DNA of 23,502 bases from NCBI GenBank assembly GCA_964356295.1, contig CAYHHE010000040.1, forward strand, positions 1-23,502. The letters are read 5' to 3'. This stretch comes from CAVQGZ01 sp964356295 (GTDB taxonomy: Bacteria > Actinomycetota > Actinomycetes > Jiangellales > Jiangellaceae). Positions 15,739 through 23,380 of this stretch are shown here, one piece after another. The notes below the pieces were generated by a model. That model was not told the DNA's origin. It did not search any database and saw nothing but the letters and a program-made list of their open reading frames with translations. Each line of letters opens with the position of its first letter. Within the stretch, counting starts at the first letter, position 1. Both the position numbers and the translations under genes were made by a program.

Positions 15739-15755
15739 GTGCTTCAATGTAGCAC
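15739..15755 (-). promoter_or_regulatory. vapBC operator/promoter palindrome
   Basis: The 17 bases immediately upstream of the vapB ATG read, on the minus strand, GTGCTACATTGAAGCAC. The outer arms GTGCT/AGCAC pair perfectly and the inner CA/TG also match. The sequence includes TACATT, a TAnnnT-type -10 hexamer, exactly 7 bases before the ATG, so the transcript probably starts at the ATG. An operator that covers the -10 is what autoregulated VapBC modules are expected to have. Confidence 0.5.
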
Positions 15756-15784
15756 CTCTACGCGCAGCCCGGCTTGCATCCCTC

Positions 15785-15994
15785 TCAGTACGGCGACGAG
15801 AGGCCGGCATGCGACCGGAGATACCGACGCGCCAGCTCACCGGCGTGGTGGGCCACGACCCGGTCGACCTCGACCCAGTCGAGACTGGCCAGCAGCAGCT
15901 CGGTCGCACGCTCCTCGCCCGGCCGCATGCCGGCTCGCACCTCCACGCGGGTCGGCACGGAGCCGACGAGGCGTTCCCCGGCTTCGGTGGCGGC
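15785..15994 (-). pseudogene. Relic of a second PIN-domain (VapC-like) toxin
   Basis: An internal PIN-toxin segment can be read here: EAGERLVGSVPTRVEVRAG, then MRPGEERATELLLASLDWVEV and AGELARRYLRSHAGL, ending at a TGA at 15785. This matches the middle of VapC-type toxins, including the second-acidic-residue helix (TRVEV). The N-terminal D-T-S strand and the later D-x-x-I/L-A helix are missing, a TGA lies upstream in frame, and there is no proper start. It fills most of the 350-bp space between vapB and recQ. It is probably the remains of an older toxin-antitoxin module at the same site. Confidence 0.6.
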
Positions 15995-16088
15995 TCAAGC
16001 GCCGTGAGGGCGCGTGGGGGGAGTCCGATGCGCCATGATGTAGCCCTACACCGGCAACGCTGTCGCAGGGGCATGGGAGCATCGCCGG

Positions 16089-18049
16089 GTGCACGCCTCG
16101 CCCGGACCCGCGCCGACGCGAACTGCTCGATCAGTCCTGCGCGAGGTGTTCGGGTTCGAGTCGTTTCGGGGCGCGCAGGCCCAGATCGTGGACCACGTGG
16201 TCAGCGGCAGGGACGCACTCGTCCTGATGCCGACCGGTGGCGGCAAGTCGCTGTGCTACCAGATCCCCGCCCTGGTGCGGCCCGGCACGGCGATCGTGAT
16301 CTCTCCGCTCATCGCGCTCATGCAGGACCAGGTCGAGGCGCTGCGCCTGCTGGGCGTGCGGGCGGCCTTCCTCAACTCCTCCCTGGACGCCGAGGACGCG
16401 CGGGCAGTGACCCGGGCCGCCTCGTCCGGCGATCTCGACCTGCTCTACGTCGCTCCGGAGCGGGCGCTGACTCCCGCGTTCGGGCAACTGCTCGCGGCAC
16501 TGCACGACCGGCACGGCATCGCGTTGTTCGCCATCGACGAGGCGCACTGCGTGTCGCAATGGGGGCACGACTTCCGGCCGGAGTACCTGCGGCTGGCCGA
16601 GCTGCACCAGAGGTTCCCGGACGTCCCACGGATCGCCCTGACCGCCACCGCCGACGCCGTCACCCGCGCGGAGATGCACCAACGGCTGGCAATGACCGAG
16701 GCGGCGGCGTTCGTGTCGAGCTTCGACCGTCCCAACATCCGCTACACCGTGGTCGAGCGCAGCGACCCCCGTCGACAGCTGGCGGGGTTCCTGTCCAGGC
16801 GGGACGGGCAGGCCGGGATCGTCTACTGCGGCACGCGAAAGAAGGTGGACGAGACCGCCGGGTGGCTGCGCACTCGCGGCGTCGACGCGATCGCATACCA
16901 CGCCGGCATGGGCGCGCAGGCCCGTCGCGACGCCCAGGCTCGGTTCCGCCTGGAGGACGGCGTTGTCGTGGTCGCCACGATCGCGTTCGGTATGGGGATC
17001 GACAAGCCGGACGTCCGCTTCGTCGCCCACCTGGACATGCCCAAGTCGGTCGAGGGCTACTACCAGGAGACCGGCCGCGCCGGGCGCGACGGTGAGCCGG
17101 CTGACGCGTGGATGGTGTACGGGCTGGCCGACGTGGTGACCCAGCAGCGGTGGATCGACACCTCGACGGCCAGCGAGGAGCAGAAACGGGTTGAAGGGAT
17201 CAAGCTGGACGCCATGCTCGGGTACGCCGAGTCGGCGACGTGTCGCCGAGCGGTGCTGCTGGAGTACTTCGGCGAGCGGTCGGCCGGGTGTGGCAACTGC
17301 GACGTGTGCCTGGACCCGCCGCAGCTGTGGGACGGCACGGTTGCCGCACAGAAGCTGCTGTCGGCCGCGATCCGCACCGGTCAGCGTTTCGGCGCTGGCC
17401 ATCTCATCGATGTGGTCCGCGGCACCGCGACACCGCGGGTGACCGGGCTGGGCCACGATCGGCTGCCGACCTTCGGCGTCGGGTCGGACCTGGACGTGCG
17501 GGCATGGCGCTCGGTGGCCCGCCAGCTGGTGGCGACCGGCCTGCTGCACCCGGACGCCTCCGCACTCGGCGCGCTGCGGGTGACCGACGAAGCGCGGCCG
17601 GTGCTCAATGGCAAGCGCACCGTGATGCTGCGCCGGGCAGCCGCCCCCCTCCTGGCCCCCGCGCCTCGGACAACTCGCTCGACGTCCCGAGAGCCACCGG
17701 CCTCTCTGGCGCCGCAGGACCAGCCGCTCTTCGAGTCGCTTCGAGCAGAGCGTGCCCGGATCGCCGAGGAGTCCCGCGTCCCGGCCTACGTGGTGCTGCA
17801 CGACTCGTCCCTGCGAGAGCTGGCCCGCGCCCGACCCCGTGACCGCATGGGGCTCATGCGCGTGCCCGGTATCGGGGCGGGGAAGGCCGAGAAGTACGGG
17901 GCGCGGTTCCTGGCCGTCATCGACGCCGCCGGCTNNNNNNNNNNNNNNNNNNNNNNNNNNNNNNNNNNNNNNNNNNNNNNNNNNNNNNNNNNNNNNNNNN
18001 NNNNNNNNNNNNNNNNNNNNNNNNNNNNNNNNNNGACGCCGCCGGCTAG
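16089..18049 (+). CDS. recQ: RecQ-family ATP-dependent DNA helicase (interrupted by an assembly gap)
   Basis: This is a superfamily-2 3'-5' DNA helicase. Motif I is PTGGGKS (K53), motif II is the DEAH box D150-E-A-H, SQWGHDFRPEY is the RecQ aromatic loop, then LTATAD (motif III), YCGTRKKVDE (motif IV) and VATIAFGMGIDKPDVR with QETGRAGRDGEP (motifs V and VI). The zinc-binding domain has TCRRAVLLEYFGE followed by CGNCDVC, and an RQC winged helix follows. A C-terminal HRDC domain spans about 548-615 (RMGLMRVPGIGAGKAEKYG). The start is GTG 16089 after GGGAG. The last codons before the gap read DAAG plus T; the first bases after it repeat the same codons and complete TAG at 18047-18049. The real protein is therefore most likely 615 aa and intact. 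RecQ processes recombination and stalled-fork intermediates. Confidence 0.92.
17935..18034. other. Assembly gap (100 N) flanked by a 13-bp duplication
   Basis: There are exactly 100 N, the standard placeholder for a gap of unknown length. The 13 bases before it and the 13 bases after it are both GACGCCGCCGGCT. The simplest reading is that two contigs overlap by 13 bp and nothing is missing. Any frame read across the gap is meaningless. Confidence 0.95.
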
Positions 18050-18161
18050 CGCCGACTCGCCCAACGCGCCTACAGCGGCAGCGATCTCGGCCGCTCGTGG
18101 CCACCACCGGCGCGGAGTGCCAGGCACGGCGCCAGAGCGCGGTGCGACCCGCACGCAGGAA

Positions 18162-18190
18162 CAGCCAACTGGCTGACCTTCTTATCCTTT
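18162..18190 (+). terminator. Candidate intrinsic terminator downstream of recQ
   Basis: CAGCCA and TGGCTG (18162-18175) form a perfect inverted repeat with a 2-base spacer (in practice 5 bp with an AACT loop). A pyrimidine/T-rich run, CTTCTTATCCTTTT, follows almost at once and is unusual in this GC-rich sequence. It lies about 110 bases after the recQ stop. The stem is short, so confidence is moderate. Confidence 0.4.
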
Positions 18191-18311
18191 TCGTGCCGAA
18201 TACTGGGTGGAGACCACTCCGGCACTCGCCACCCATCCGCCCCGCCTGGCCTTGGTGCCAGGTGGGAATCCAGAGCGGGCGACCGGACCTCCAGGAACGG
18301 GATCTGACTCC

Positions 18312-19298
18312 ATGGCGCTGGCCTCCTATCAACCGGGCGACGTCGTGAACGACTACGTGCTCGATGCGGATGGCACCGAGCGGGTGCCCGTATCTGAGAC
18401 GCGCACAAGCCGAAGACGTCGCAAGCCCGTCAGACGATGGCTCATCCCCGTGATCGTCGGGGCAGTCACGTTCTTCCTCGGAGTCGCGGTGGGCACGACA
18501 CCTGTCGATCCCACCACGACCTCCGCCTACAGGAGTCTCGCGAACGAGTTGACGGACGCCGAGGCAGCCCTCGGCACCGAGACCGAGCGAGCGGACCGCG
18601 CCGAGTCGCGCATCTCGGAGCTGGACGAGGAGGCGTCCCTGGCCCAGGCCGCGGCTGAAGAGGCCCAGGCGGAGGTCAGCGCCGCGAAGGCGGAGGCTGC
18701 GGCCGCCAGTGCAGCCTCGGCCGTCGTCGTGACCAGGGTCATCGATGGCGACACAGTCGAACTGGACAACGGTGACGAGGTGCGGCTGATCGGAATCGAC
18801 GCCCCCGAGCGCGGGGCATGCGGGTACGAGGAAGCCACCGCGCGCCTGACGGACTTGTCGCAGGGCAAGGCAGCCACTCTCGAACCAGGAGCAAGCGACG
18901 ACATGGACAAGTACGACCGCCTGCTTCGATATCTCGTCGTCGGTGGCACGGACGCCGGCGAGGTCCTCCTGTCGGAGGGCCTGGCAGTACCCCGCTACAA
19001 CAGCTCCGACGGCTACGGCGCGCATCCCAAGGAAGCCGCCTACGCACAGGTGGCCCAACCCTCCAGCGTCACATGCACCCAACCCGTCCCCGCACCGCAA
19101 GCCCAGCCGCAGCAGCCCGCACCCGTGCAACAGCCCGCCCCCCAGCCCGCCCCGGCGCCTGTCGCCGAGGCACCCTCGAGCGTGTACTTCAAGAACTGCT
19201 CGGCTGCCCGCGCGGCCGGTGCCGCCCCCGTCTACGTCGGACGGCCGGGCTACGGAACACACCTCGATCGCGACGGAGACGGAGTCGGCTGTGAGTAG
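18312..19298 (+). CDS. Membrane-anchored staphylococcal-nuclease-like protein with Excalibur domain
   Basis: The 328 aa protein has a basic cytoplasmic head (RTSRRRRKPVRR), one membrane segment at about 43-63 (WLIPVIVGAVTFFLGVAVG), an Ala/Glu coiled-coil stalk (about 75-135) and an SNase (TNase-like) domain. The SNase core reads VVTRVIDGDTVEL, then VRLIGIDAPE; R158, E173/E174 and R203 (DKYDRLLRYL) correspond to the catalytic Arg/Glu/Arg and D145, D147 and D163 to the calcium site. A Pro/Gln-rich linker (about 258-288) leads to a C-terminal Excalibur calcium-binding domain (YFKNCSAARAAG to DRDGDGVGCE). It is probably a surface-exposed nuclease acting on DNA or RNA outside the membrane. ATG 18312 is the chosen start; the frame extends to a GTG at 18207, but without a Shine-Dalgarno or similarity. 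Confidence 0.88.
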   Translation: MALASYQPGDVVNDYVLDADGTERVPVSETRTSRRRRKPVRRWLIPVIVGAVTFFLGVAVGTTPVDPTTTSAYRSLANELTDAEAALGTETERADRAESRISELDEEASLAQAAAEEAQAEVSAAKAEAAAASAASAVVVTRVIDGDTVELDNGDEVRLIGIDAPERGACGYEEATARLTDLSQGKAATLEPGASDDMDKYDRLLRYLVVGGTDAGEVLLSEGLAVPRYNSSDGYGAHPKEAAYAQVAQPSSVTCTQPVPAPQAQPQQPAPVQQPAPQPAPAPVAEAPSSVYFKNCSAARAAGAAPVYVGRPGYGTHLDRDGDGVGCE

Positions 19299-19327
19299 CC
19301 GCCCGCCGTTGCCCAGTCCGCTACCCG

Positions 19328-20854
19328 CTAGCGTCGCGTCCACAGGTCGTCCAGGTACAAGAACCCCGGTCCGACGTCGTGAACCGGCACGCCCGCAGCG
19401 TCCAGCGCTGGCGCCCAGTCACCCCGGCAGGAGGGGTCGGTGGACTCGAAGCCGTGGTCAGCGGTCAGCAGGAACGCGATCTCGTCGGTCACCCCCAACC
19501 GGTCGAAGTGCTCGAGGAGGGCCTGCAATCGCCGGTCGGACTCGCGCAGCGACTGCCGCGCCGGGTCCGACCGTGTGCCGCCCAGGTGGTGGCCGGCGTC
19601 GGTCACCACCGCCGACCACCACGTGAGCCGAGGGCCGCCGGCGGGGTCGGCCCAGGCCTGCAGCACCTGCTGCAGGCCGGCGTCGTCCACCTGGGTGCAC
19701 CAGGCGTAGTACTCGTCGCGCAGGACGGCCGCAGACTCCAGGAACGGCGAGGACGCCGCGTCCGGCAGCAGGTGACCGAGGTCGTCGGCACCCCCCGGCG
19801 ACCCGCTGGCCCGGATCAGCTGCATCGTGGACGTGGTCGCACCCCGGTCGATCGACTCGTTCACGCAGATGCTCGTCGCGTCCGCGTCCGTGTCGGCGGT
19901 GCGGAGCAGGTCGAACACCGTGGTGGTCGCCGGGTCCATCCACTCCACCGCCCGGTGCCAGGCCGAGCCGGTGTTCGTGACGACGGTCTCGGCCCGGGGA
20001 CGGTCGCGGTAGGCGTTGCCGATGATGCCGTGCCGGTGCACACCCACCCCGGTGAGCAGGCTGGTGTGGTTGGCCAGCGTGACGCTGGGGAACTCCGCGA
20101 GCGCACCGCCGTCCAGTGCGGTCCCGCGCTCGAGCAGTCGTGCCACGGCCGGGAGCTCCCCGGCTTGGGCCATGGCGAGCAGCTCCCCGCTGGGGGCACC
20201 GTCCCAGAGGATCGCGACGACCCAGCGGGCCGGCGGGCTGCCGGGCGGGACGAGGGCCGGGACGCTCTGCCCGTCCAGCGCTCGCCCGCGGCCGTCGCGG
20301 TGCAGCTCCACCGGGACACCAGCCAGCGCAGCCAGCGTGGGGGCCACGTCGACCAGCCGCGCCCAGCCCTCGATCACCCCACGCGCCGGAAGACCAGGCC
20401 CCGACACCAGCAGCGGGGCCCGGGACTGGATGACGTCCAGCGACCCGTGCTCGCCGACATGCCCGCCGGCCTCGGGCCAGTAGTGCCGCGGCGTGTGGAC
20501 GACGACGAGGTCGGGCGAGCGCTCGGCGTGGGCGAAGACCCGAGCCAGCCGCTGCCGCGCCAACGGGTAGGCGTTGCGGCTGTTCGACGGTGACGGGTCG
20601 GCGACCTCGAGGGCGTAGGGCAGGAACGCCCGCGGGTCCTGCCAGGCGACCGGGTTGGTACCCGTGAGCACCTCGTCCCCGTCGGGCGTCAGCCGCGCTC
20701 GTCCCTGGCTGTTGGCCACCACCACCACGGTGTCCTCCGGCTCGGCGGCCGGGCCCTCGGGCCAGGCGACGAGGTCCACCACGGTCGACAGCTCGGCCGC
20801 CGCCAGCGCATCGGCCACCCTGGAGCGGGCACCGTCGAGAGGATCTGCGACCAC
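19328..20854 (-). CDS. Alkaline-phosphatase-superfamily phosphodiesterase/pyrophosphatase, apparently circularly permuted
   Basis: The 508 aa protein contains all ligands of the alkaline phosphatase/nucleotide pyrophosphatase fold, but in an unusual order. Residues 211-508 carry the family's usual first half: VAILWDGAPSG (D218), FPSVTLANHTSLLTG (nucleophile T259), VVTDAGHHLGG (D419, H423) and LTADHGFE (D466, H467), ending GPGFLYLDDLW. Residues 1-200 resemble the family's usual second half: SRVADALAA, VDLVAW, VVVANSQGRARL, GGHVGEHGSLD (H136, the missing last metal ligand), RAPLLVSGPGLP and VDVAPTLAALAGV. No signal peptide is visible. GTG 20854 has no Shine-Dalgarno but lies 8 bases after TACCGT, so it is probably leaderless. 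It converges with the nuclease gene, with a 29-bp gap. The substrate is unknown. Confidence 0.85.
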   Translation of the reverse strand: MVADPLDGARSRVADALAAAELSTVVDLVAWPEGPAAEPEDTVVVVANSQGRARLTPDGDEVLTGTNPVAWQDPRAFLPYALEVADPSPSNSRNAYPLARQRLARVFAHAERSPDLVVVHTPRHYWPEAGGHVGEHGSLDVIQSRAPLLVSGPGLPARGVIEGWARLVDVAPTLAALAGVPVELHRDGRGRALDGQSVPALVPPGSPPARWVVAILWDGAPSGELLAMAQAGELPAVARLLERGTALDGGALAEFPSVTLANHTSLLTGVGVHRHGIIGNAYRDRPRAETVVTNTGSAWHRAVEWMDPATTTVFDLLRTADTDADATSICVNESIDRGATTSTMQLIRASGSPGGADDLGHLLPDAASSPFLESAAVLRDEYYAWCTQVDDAGLQQVLQAWADPAGGPRLTWWSAVVTDAGHHLGGTRSDPARQSLRESDRRLQALLEHFDRLGVTDEIAFLLTADHGFESTDPSCRGDWAPALDAAGVPVHDVGPGFLYLDDLWTRR

Positions 20855-20862
20855 GGGACCAG

Positions 20863-20868
20863 ACGGTA
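20863..20868 (-). promoter_or_regulatory. -10 element of the phosphatase gene (TACCGT)
   Basis: On the minus strand TACCGT ends 8 bases before GTG 20854. A start of transcription about 7-8 bases downstream would fall on the GTG itself. There is no clear -35 and no Shine-Dalgarno, both typical of leaderless actinomycete promoters. Confidence 0.4.
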
Positions 20869-20932
20869 CGACTCCGCCGGCCGCGCACGCGGTAGTGGTG
20901 GCAAGCGGCGGTAGCCCGCAGCCCTCACGGCC

Positions 20933-20938
20933 TACCGT
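20933..20938 (+). promoter_or_regulatory. -10 element of the dehydrogenase gene (TACCGT)
   Basis: TACCGT ends 7 bases before ATG 20946, so the transcript would start on that ATG. It mirrors the -10 of the divergent phosphatase gene, about 65 bp away on the other strand. No Shine-Dalgarno precedes the start. Confidence 0.4.
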
Positions 20939-20939
20939 G

Positions 20940-22040
20940 ATGAGCATGGGGCAGATCGTCGTCGTGGGCGGGTACGGGAACGCGGGCCGGGAGATCGTCC
21001 GTCTGCTCCTCGAGCACACCGAGGAGCCGCTGGTCGTCGCGGGCCGCGACCTCTCCAGGGCGCAGCGCCTGGTCGACACCCTGGGTGGCGATCGGGTGGG
21101 GGCGCGTCGGGTGGATGTCACGCACCCGGGGTCGCTGCGGGAGGCGCTGGGCGAGGCGAGCGTGCTGATCGTGGCCGCGGGCACCTCCGCGGACTGGCGC
21201 GTGAGCGTCGAGGCGGCCTTGGACACCGGCTGCCACCAGCTCGACATCCAGATCGGGTCGGCGAAGAACGCGGGGCTGCGGGCGATGGACGCGCAGGTCC
21301 GCGACGCCGGGGTGAGTGTGATCACCGACTGCGGCTTCCACCCTGGTGTGCCGGCGGCGATGGTCCGGCTGGTGGCTGAGCAGATACCCGACCTCAGCAT
21401 GGCGGTGGTCACCAGCTGGATCGGGATCAACTGGCGCGAGCTCGGACCCTTCTCCGACAGCACGGTCGCGGAGATGGTGTCCGAGTTCGCCGACTATCGC
21501 TACGAGGCCCTGGTCGGGGGCCGGTGGCAGGCCCCGAAGGGCACCCGCGAGGTGGTGTTCCCCGAGCCTTTCGGCCGGCAGAAGGTCGCAGCGATGGGCC
21601 TGGACGAGATGCGGGCGGTGGCTGCCGAGGTGCCTACCTTGACCGAGACCGGGTTCTACGTCGGGGGCTTCCCCGCGCCGGTCAACTACGGGGTCATCCC
21701 TGTCGTGTACGCAGGCATGAAGGTGGCACCGCAGCTGTCGGCCCGGCCCCTGGGTCACCTGCTGGACTGGGGGCTGCGCACGTTCTCTCGACCGCCCTAC
21801 GGCACGGTGCTCCAGCTCGATGCGGCCAGCGGTGGCCGTCCGGCACGTCCGGTGCTGCGACTGTCGCACACCGACGGCTACCTGCTTACCGCAGCCCCTG
21901 TCGTGGCAACGGTCCAGCAGCTGCTCACCGGGGCGACCCGCCCCGGAGTGCACCTGCAGGGCATGTACGTCGAACCGACCGCCTTCTTCTCGGACGTGGC
22001 CGCCATGGGCGTCCACCTCTGGAGAGCGCCGACGAGCTGA
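20940..22040 (+). CDS. Saccharopine-dehydrogenase-like NAD(P)-dependent oxidoreductase
   Basis: The product is 366 aa (364 aa if ATG 20946 is used, which the promoter spacing favours). The N-terminal Rossmann fold of the saccharopine dehydrogenase NADP-binding family is clear: VVVGGYGNAGREIVRLLLE (GxGxxG), VAGRDLSRAQRLVDTLG, RRVDVTHPGSLREALGEASVLIVAAG. The following DTGCHQLDI and TDCGFHPGVPAAMVRL segments match the part where this family places its active site. The C-terminal half is less familiar. Relatives include enoyl/lipid reductases and trans-acting dehydrogenases, so the substrate is unknown; true lysine biosynthesis is unlikely because there are no pathway neighbours. It is divergent from the phosphatase gene. 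Confidence 0.87.
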   Translation: MSMGQIVVVGGYGNAGREIVRLLLEHTEEPLVVAGRDLSRAQRLVDTLGGDRVGARRVDVTHPGSLREALGEASVLIVAAGTSADWRVSVEAALDTGCHQLDIQIGSAKNAGLRAMDAQVRDAGVSVITDCGFHPGVPAAMVRLVAEQIPDLSMAVVTSWIGINWRELGPFSDSTVAEMVSEFADYRYEALVGGRWQAPKGTREVVFPEPFGRQKVAAMGLDEMRAVAAEVPTLTETGFYVGGFPAPVNYGVIPVVYAGMKVAPQLSARPLGHLLDWGLRTFSRPPYGTVLQLDAASGGRPARPVLRLSHTDGYLLTAAPVVATVQQLLTGATRPGVHLQGMYVEPTAFFSDVAAMGVHLWRAPTS

Positions 22041-22144
22041 CGTCCGAGCAACGGGGACCGGGACGGCGAATCCCCTGTCGCGCGCTATCTGGCGGGCTTA
22101 CTCTCACCACGGGACCTACCCCACCGGCGTCCGAAGGAGAAGAG

Positions 22145-23365
22145 ATGGCCGAGACCTACACAGTCCTGCGCGACATGAGCCTCAGTGGGACGGAGGAGCC
22201 GTTCCGTGGCCGCATCGAGGCGTTGGGCATCGACGTCGCGCCCGCCGCTCCGCGGATCGACCGGGTGGAACTGAGCAAGCGGGAAGTGCGTGACCTGTCA
22301 CGGGCACCCGAGGTGCAGGCCGTCGCGCCGGTCATGCCGACGGTACTCGTGCGCCCGGTCACCGACGAGGACGCCGACGTAGAGGCCGCCGACGACGCAG
22401 CGCCGGGCGGTGTGGCGTGGGGGGTGACCGCCGTCGGCGCGGACACCTCGACCCGCACCGGCGCAGACGTCAGTGTGGCGATCCTCGACACCGGCATCGA
22501 CGCCTCTCACCCGGCGTTCGCCGGGGTGACGCTGGTGGAGGAGGACTTCTCCGGCAGCGGCAACGGTGACCGGCAGGGGCACGGCACTCACTGCGCGGGG
22601 ACCGTGTTCGGCCGGGACGTCGACGGCACCCGGATCGGGGTGGCCCGCGGGGTCACTCGGGCCGTGATCGGCAAGGTGCTGGGGGACGACGGGTCCGGAG
22701 ACTCCGACATGCTCTTCCGCGGGATGCAGTGGGCAGTCCAGCAGGGTGCCCAGGTGATCTCCATGTCGCTGGGCTTCGACTTCCCGGGCCTGGTCAAGCA
22801 TCTGGTCGACGGCAACTGGCCGGTCGACCTGGCGACCTCGCGCGCACTGGAGGCGTACCGGGCCAACCTGCGCATGTTCGATGCCCTGATGTCGATGATC
22901 GCCGCGCAGGTCCAGTTCACCAACGGCGTCGTCGTGGTTGCCGCGTCGGGCAACGAGAGCAAGCGCAAGGTCAACCCAGAGCACGAGATAGGTGTGTCGT
23001 TGCCCGCGGCGGCCGAGGGTGTCCTGTCCACCGGTGCGTTGGGACGCTCCACCGCCGGCCTGGTGGTGGCGCCGTTCTCCAACACGTTCCCTCAGCTGGC
23101 CGGACCCGGGGTGGCGGTGCTCTCGGCCAAGGCCGGGGGTGGGCTGGTCAGCTTCAACGGCACCTCGATGGCCACGCCCCACGCCGCGGGCGTCACGGCA
23201 CTCTGGTGGGAGGACGTCCGGAACTCGGCGCTGCCGCCGACGGCCCCGACCGTCATCGCCCGGATGCTCGCCAACGCGGACATCGCGGCCCTGGCCGCGG
23301 ATGTCGACGTCGCCGACCGCGGTGTGGGACTGGTGCGGGCTCCGCAGCCGCAGGTGACGGGCTAG
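22145..23365 (+). CDS. Subtilisin-like serine protease (S8 family) without signal peptide
   Basis: The 406 aa subtilase has an intact catalytic triad: D115 in VAILDTGIDASHP, H146 in GHGTHCAGT and S341 in NGTSMATPHAAG. The oxyanion-hole Asn is N270 in VVVAASGNES. Residues 1-85 resemble an inhibitor-I9-like propeptide (RVELSKREVRDLSRAPEVQAVAPVMPTVL). A helical insertion of about 40 residues (about 218-258) sits between the SMSLGF strand and the oxyanion strand. No signal peptide is present, so the enzyme is predicted to stay in the cytoplasm or leave by a non-classical route. AAGGAG, 7 bases before ATG 22145, fixes the start. The stop codon lies in a 22-bp palindrome. Its physiological substrate cannot be deduced. 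Confidence 0.92.
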   Translation: MAETYTVLRDMSLSGTEEPFRGRIEALGIDVAPAAPRIDRVELSKREVRDLSRAPEVQAVAPVMPTVLVRPVTDEDADVEAADDAAPGGVAWGVTAVGADTSTRTGADVSVAILDTGIDASHPAFAGVTLVEEDFSGSGNGDRQGHGTHCAGTVFGRDVDGTRIGVARGVTRAVIGKVLGDDGSGDSDMLFRGMQWAVQQGAQVISMSLGFDFPGLVKHLVDGNWPVDLATSRALEAYRANLRMFDALMSMIAAQVQFTNGVVVVAASGNESKRKVNPEHEIGVSLPAAAEGVLSTGALGRSTAGLVVAPFSNTFPQLAGPGVAVLSAKAGGGLVSFNGTSMATPHAAGVTALWWEDVRNSALPPTAPTVIARMLANADIAALAADVDVADRGVGLVRAPQPQVTG

Positions 23366-23380
23366 CCCATGGGCTAGCCC
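23359..23380. terminator. Perfect 22-bp palindrome over the protease stop codon
   Basis: Arms GGGCTAGCC and GGCTAGCCC flank a CATG loop, giving a 9-bp perfect stem; each half is itself a 10-bp palindrome (GGGCTAGCCC). The protease TAG is in the left arm. No T-tract follows. It could be a terminator or a protein-binding site. The 122 bases after it, to the window end, contain no gene I can support. Confidence 0.45.

Noticed and set aside
16039..16050. Inverted repeat TGTAG-CC-CTACA about 40 bp upstream of recQ
   Set aside because: Short arms and no clear promoter hexamers; it resembles neither an SOS box nor another site I recognise.
15107..17095. A 662-codon plus-strand frame from the jetD end into recQ
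   Set aside because: It crosses vapBC on the other strand and overlaps recQ in the wrong frame. Its sequence is low-complexity.
18109..18133. GC-rich imperfect stem-loop after recQ
   Set aside because: The arms are interrupted and it lacks a T-tract; the inverted repeat at 18162 with a T-rich tail is the better terminator candidate.
16131..19343. A very long open frame (about 1070 codons) on the minus strand across recQ, the N-gap and the nuclease gene
   Set aside because: It is antisense to two well-supported genes, runs through the N's and has the Arg/Gly/Pro/Ala-rich composition of a GC-rich shadow frame.
19379..20593. A 404-codon plus-strand frame opposite the phosphatase
   Set aside because: It is antisense to a gene with a complete set of active-site residues and shows no family features.
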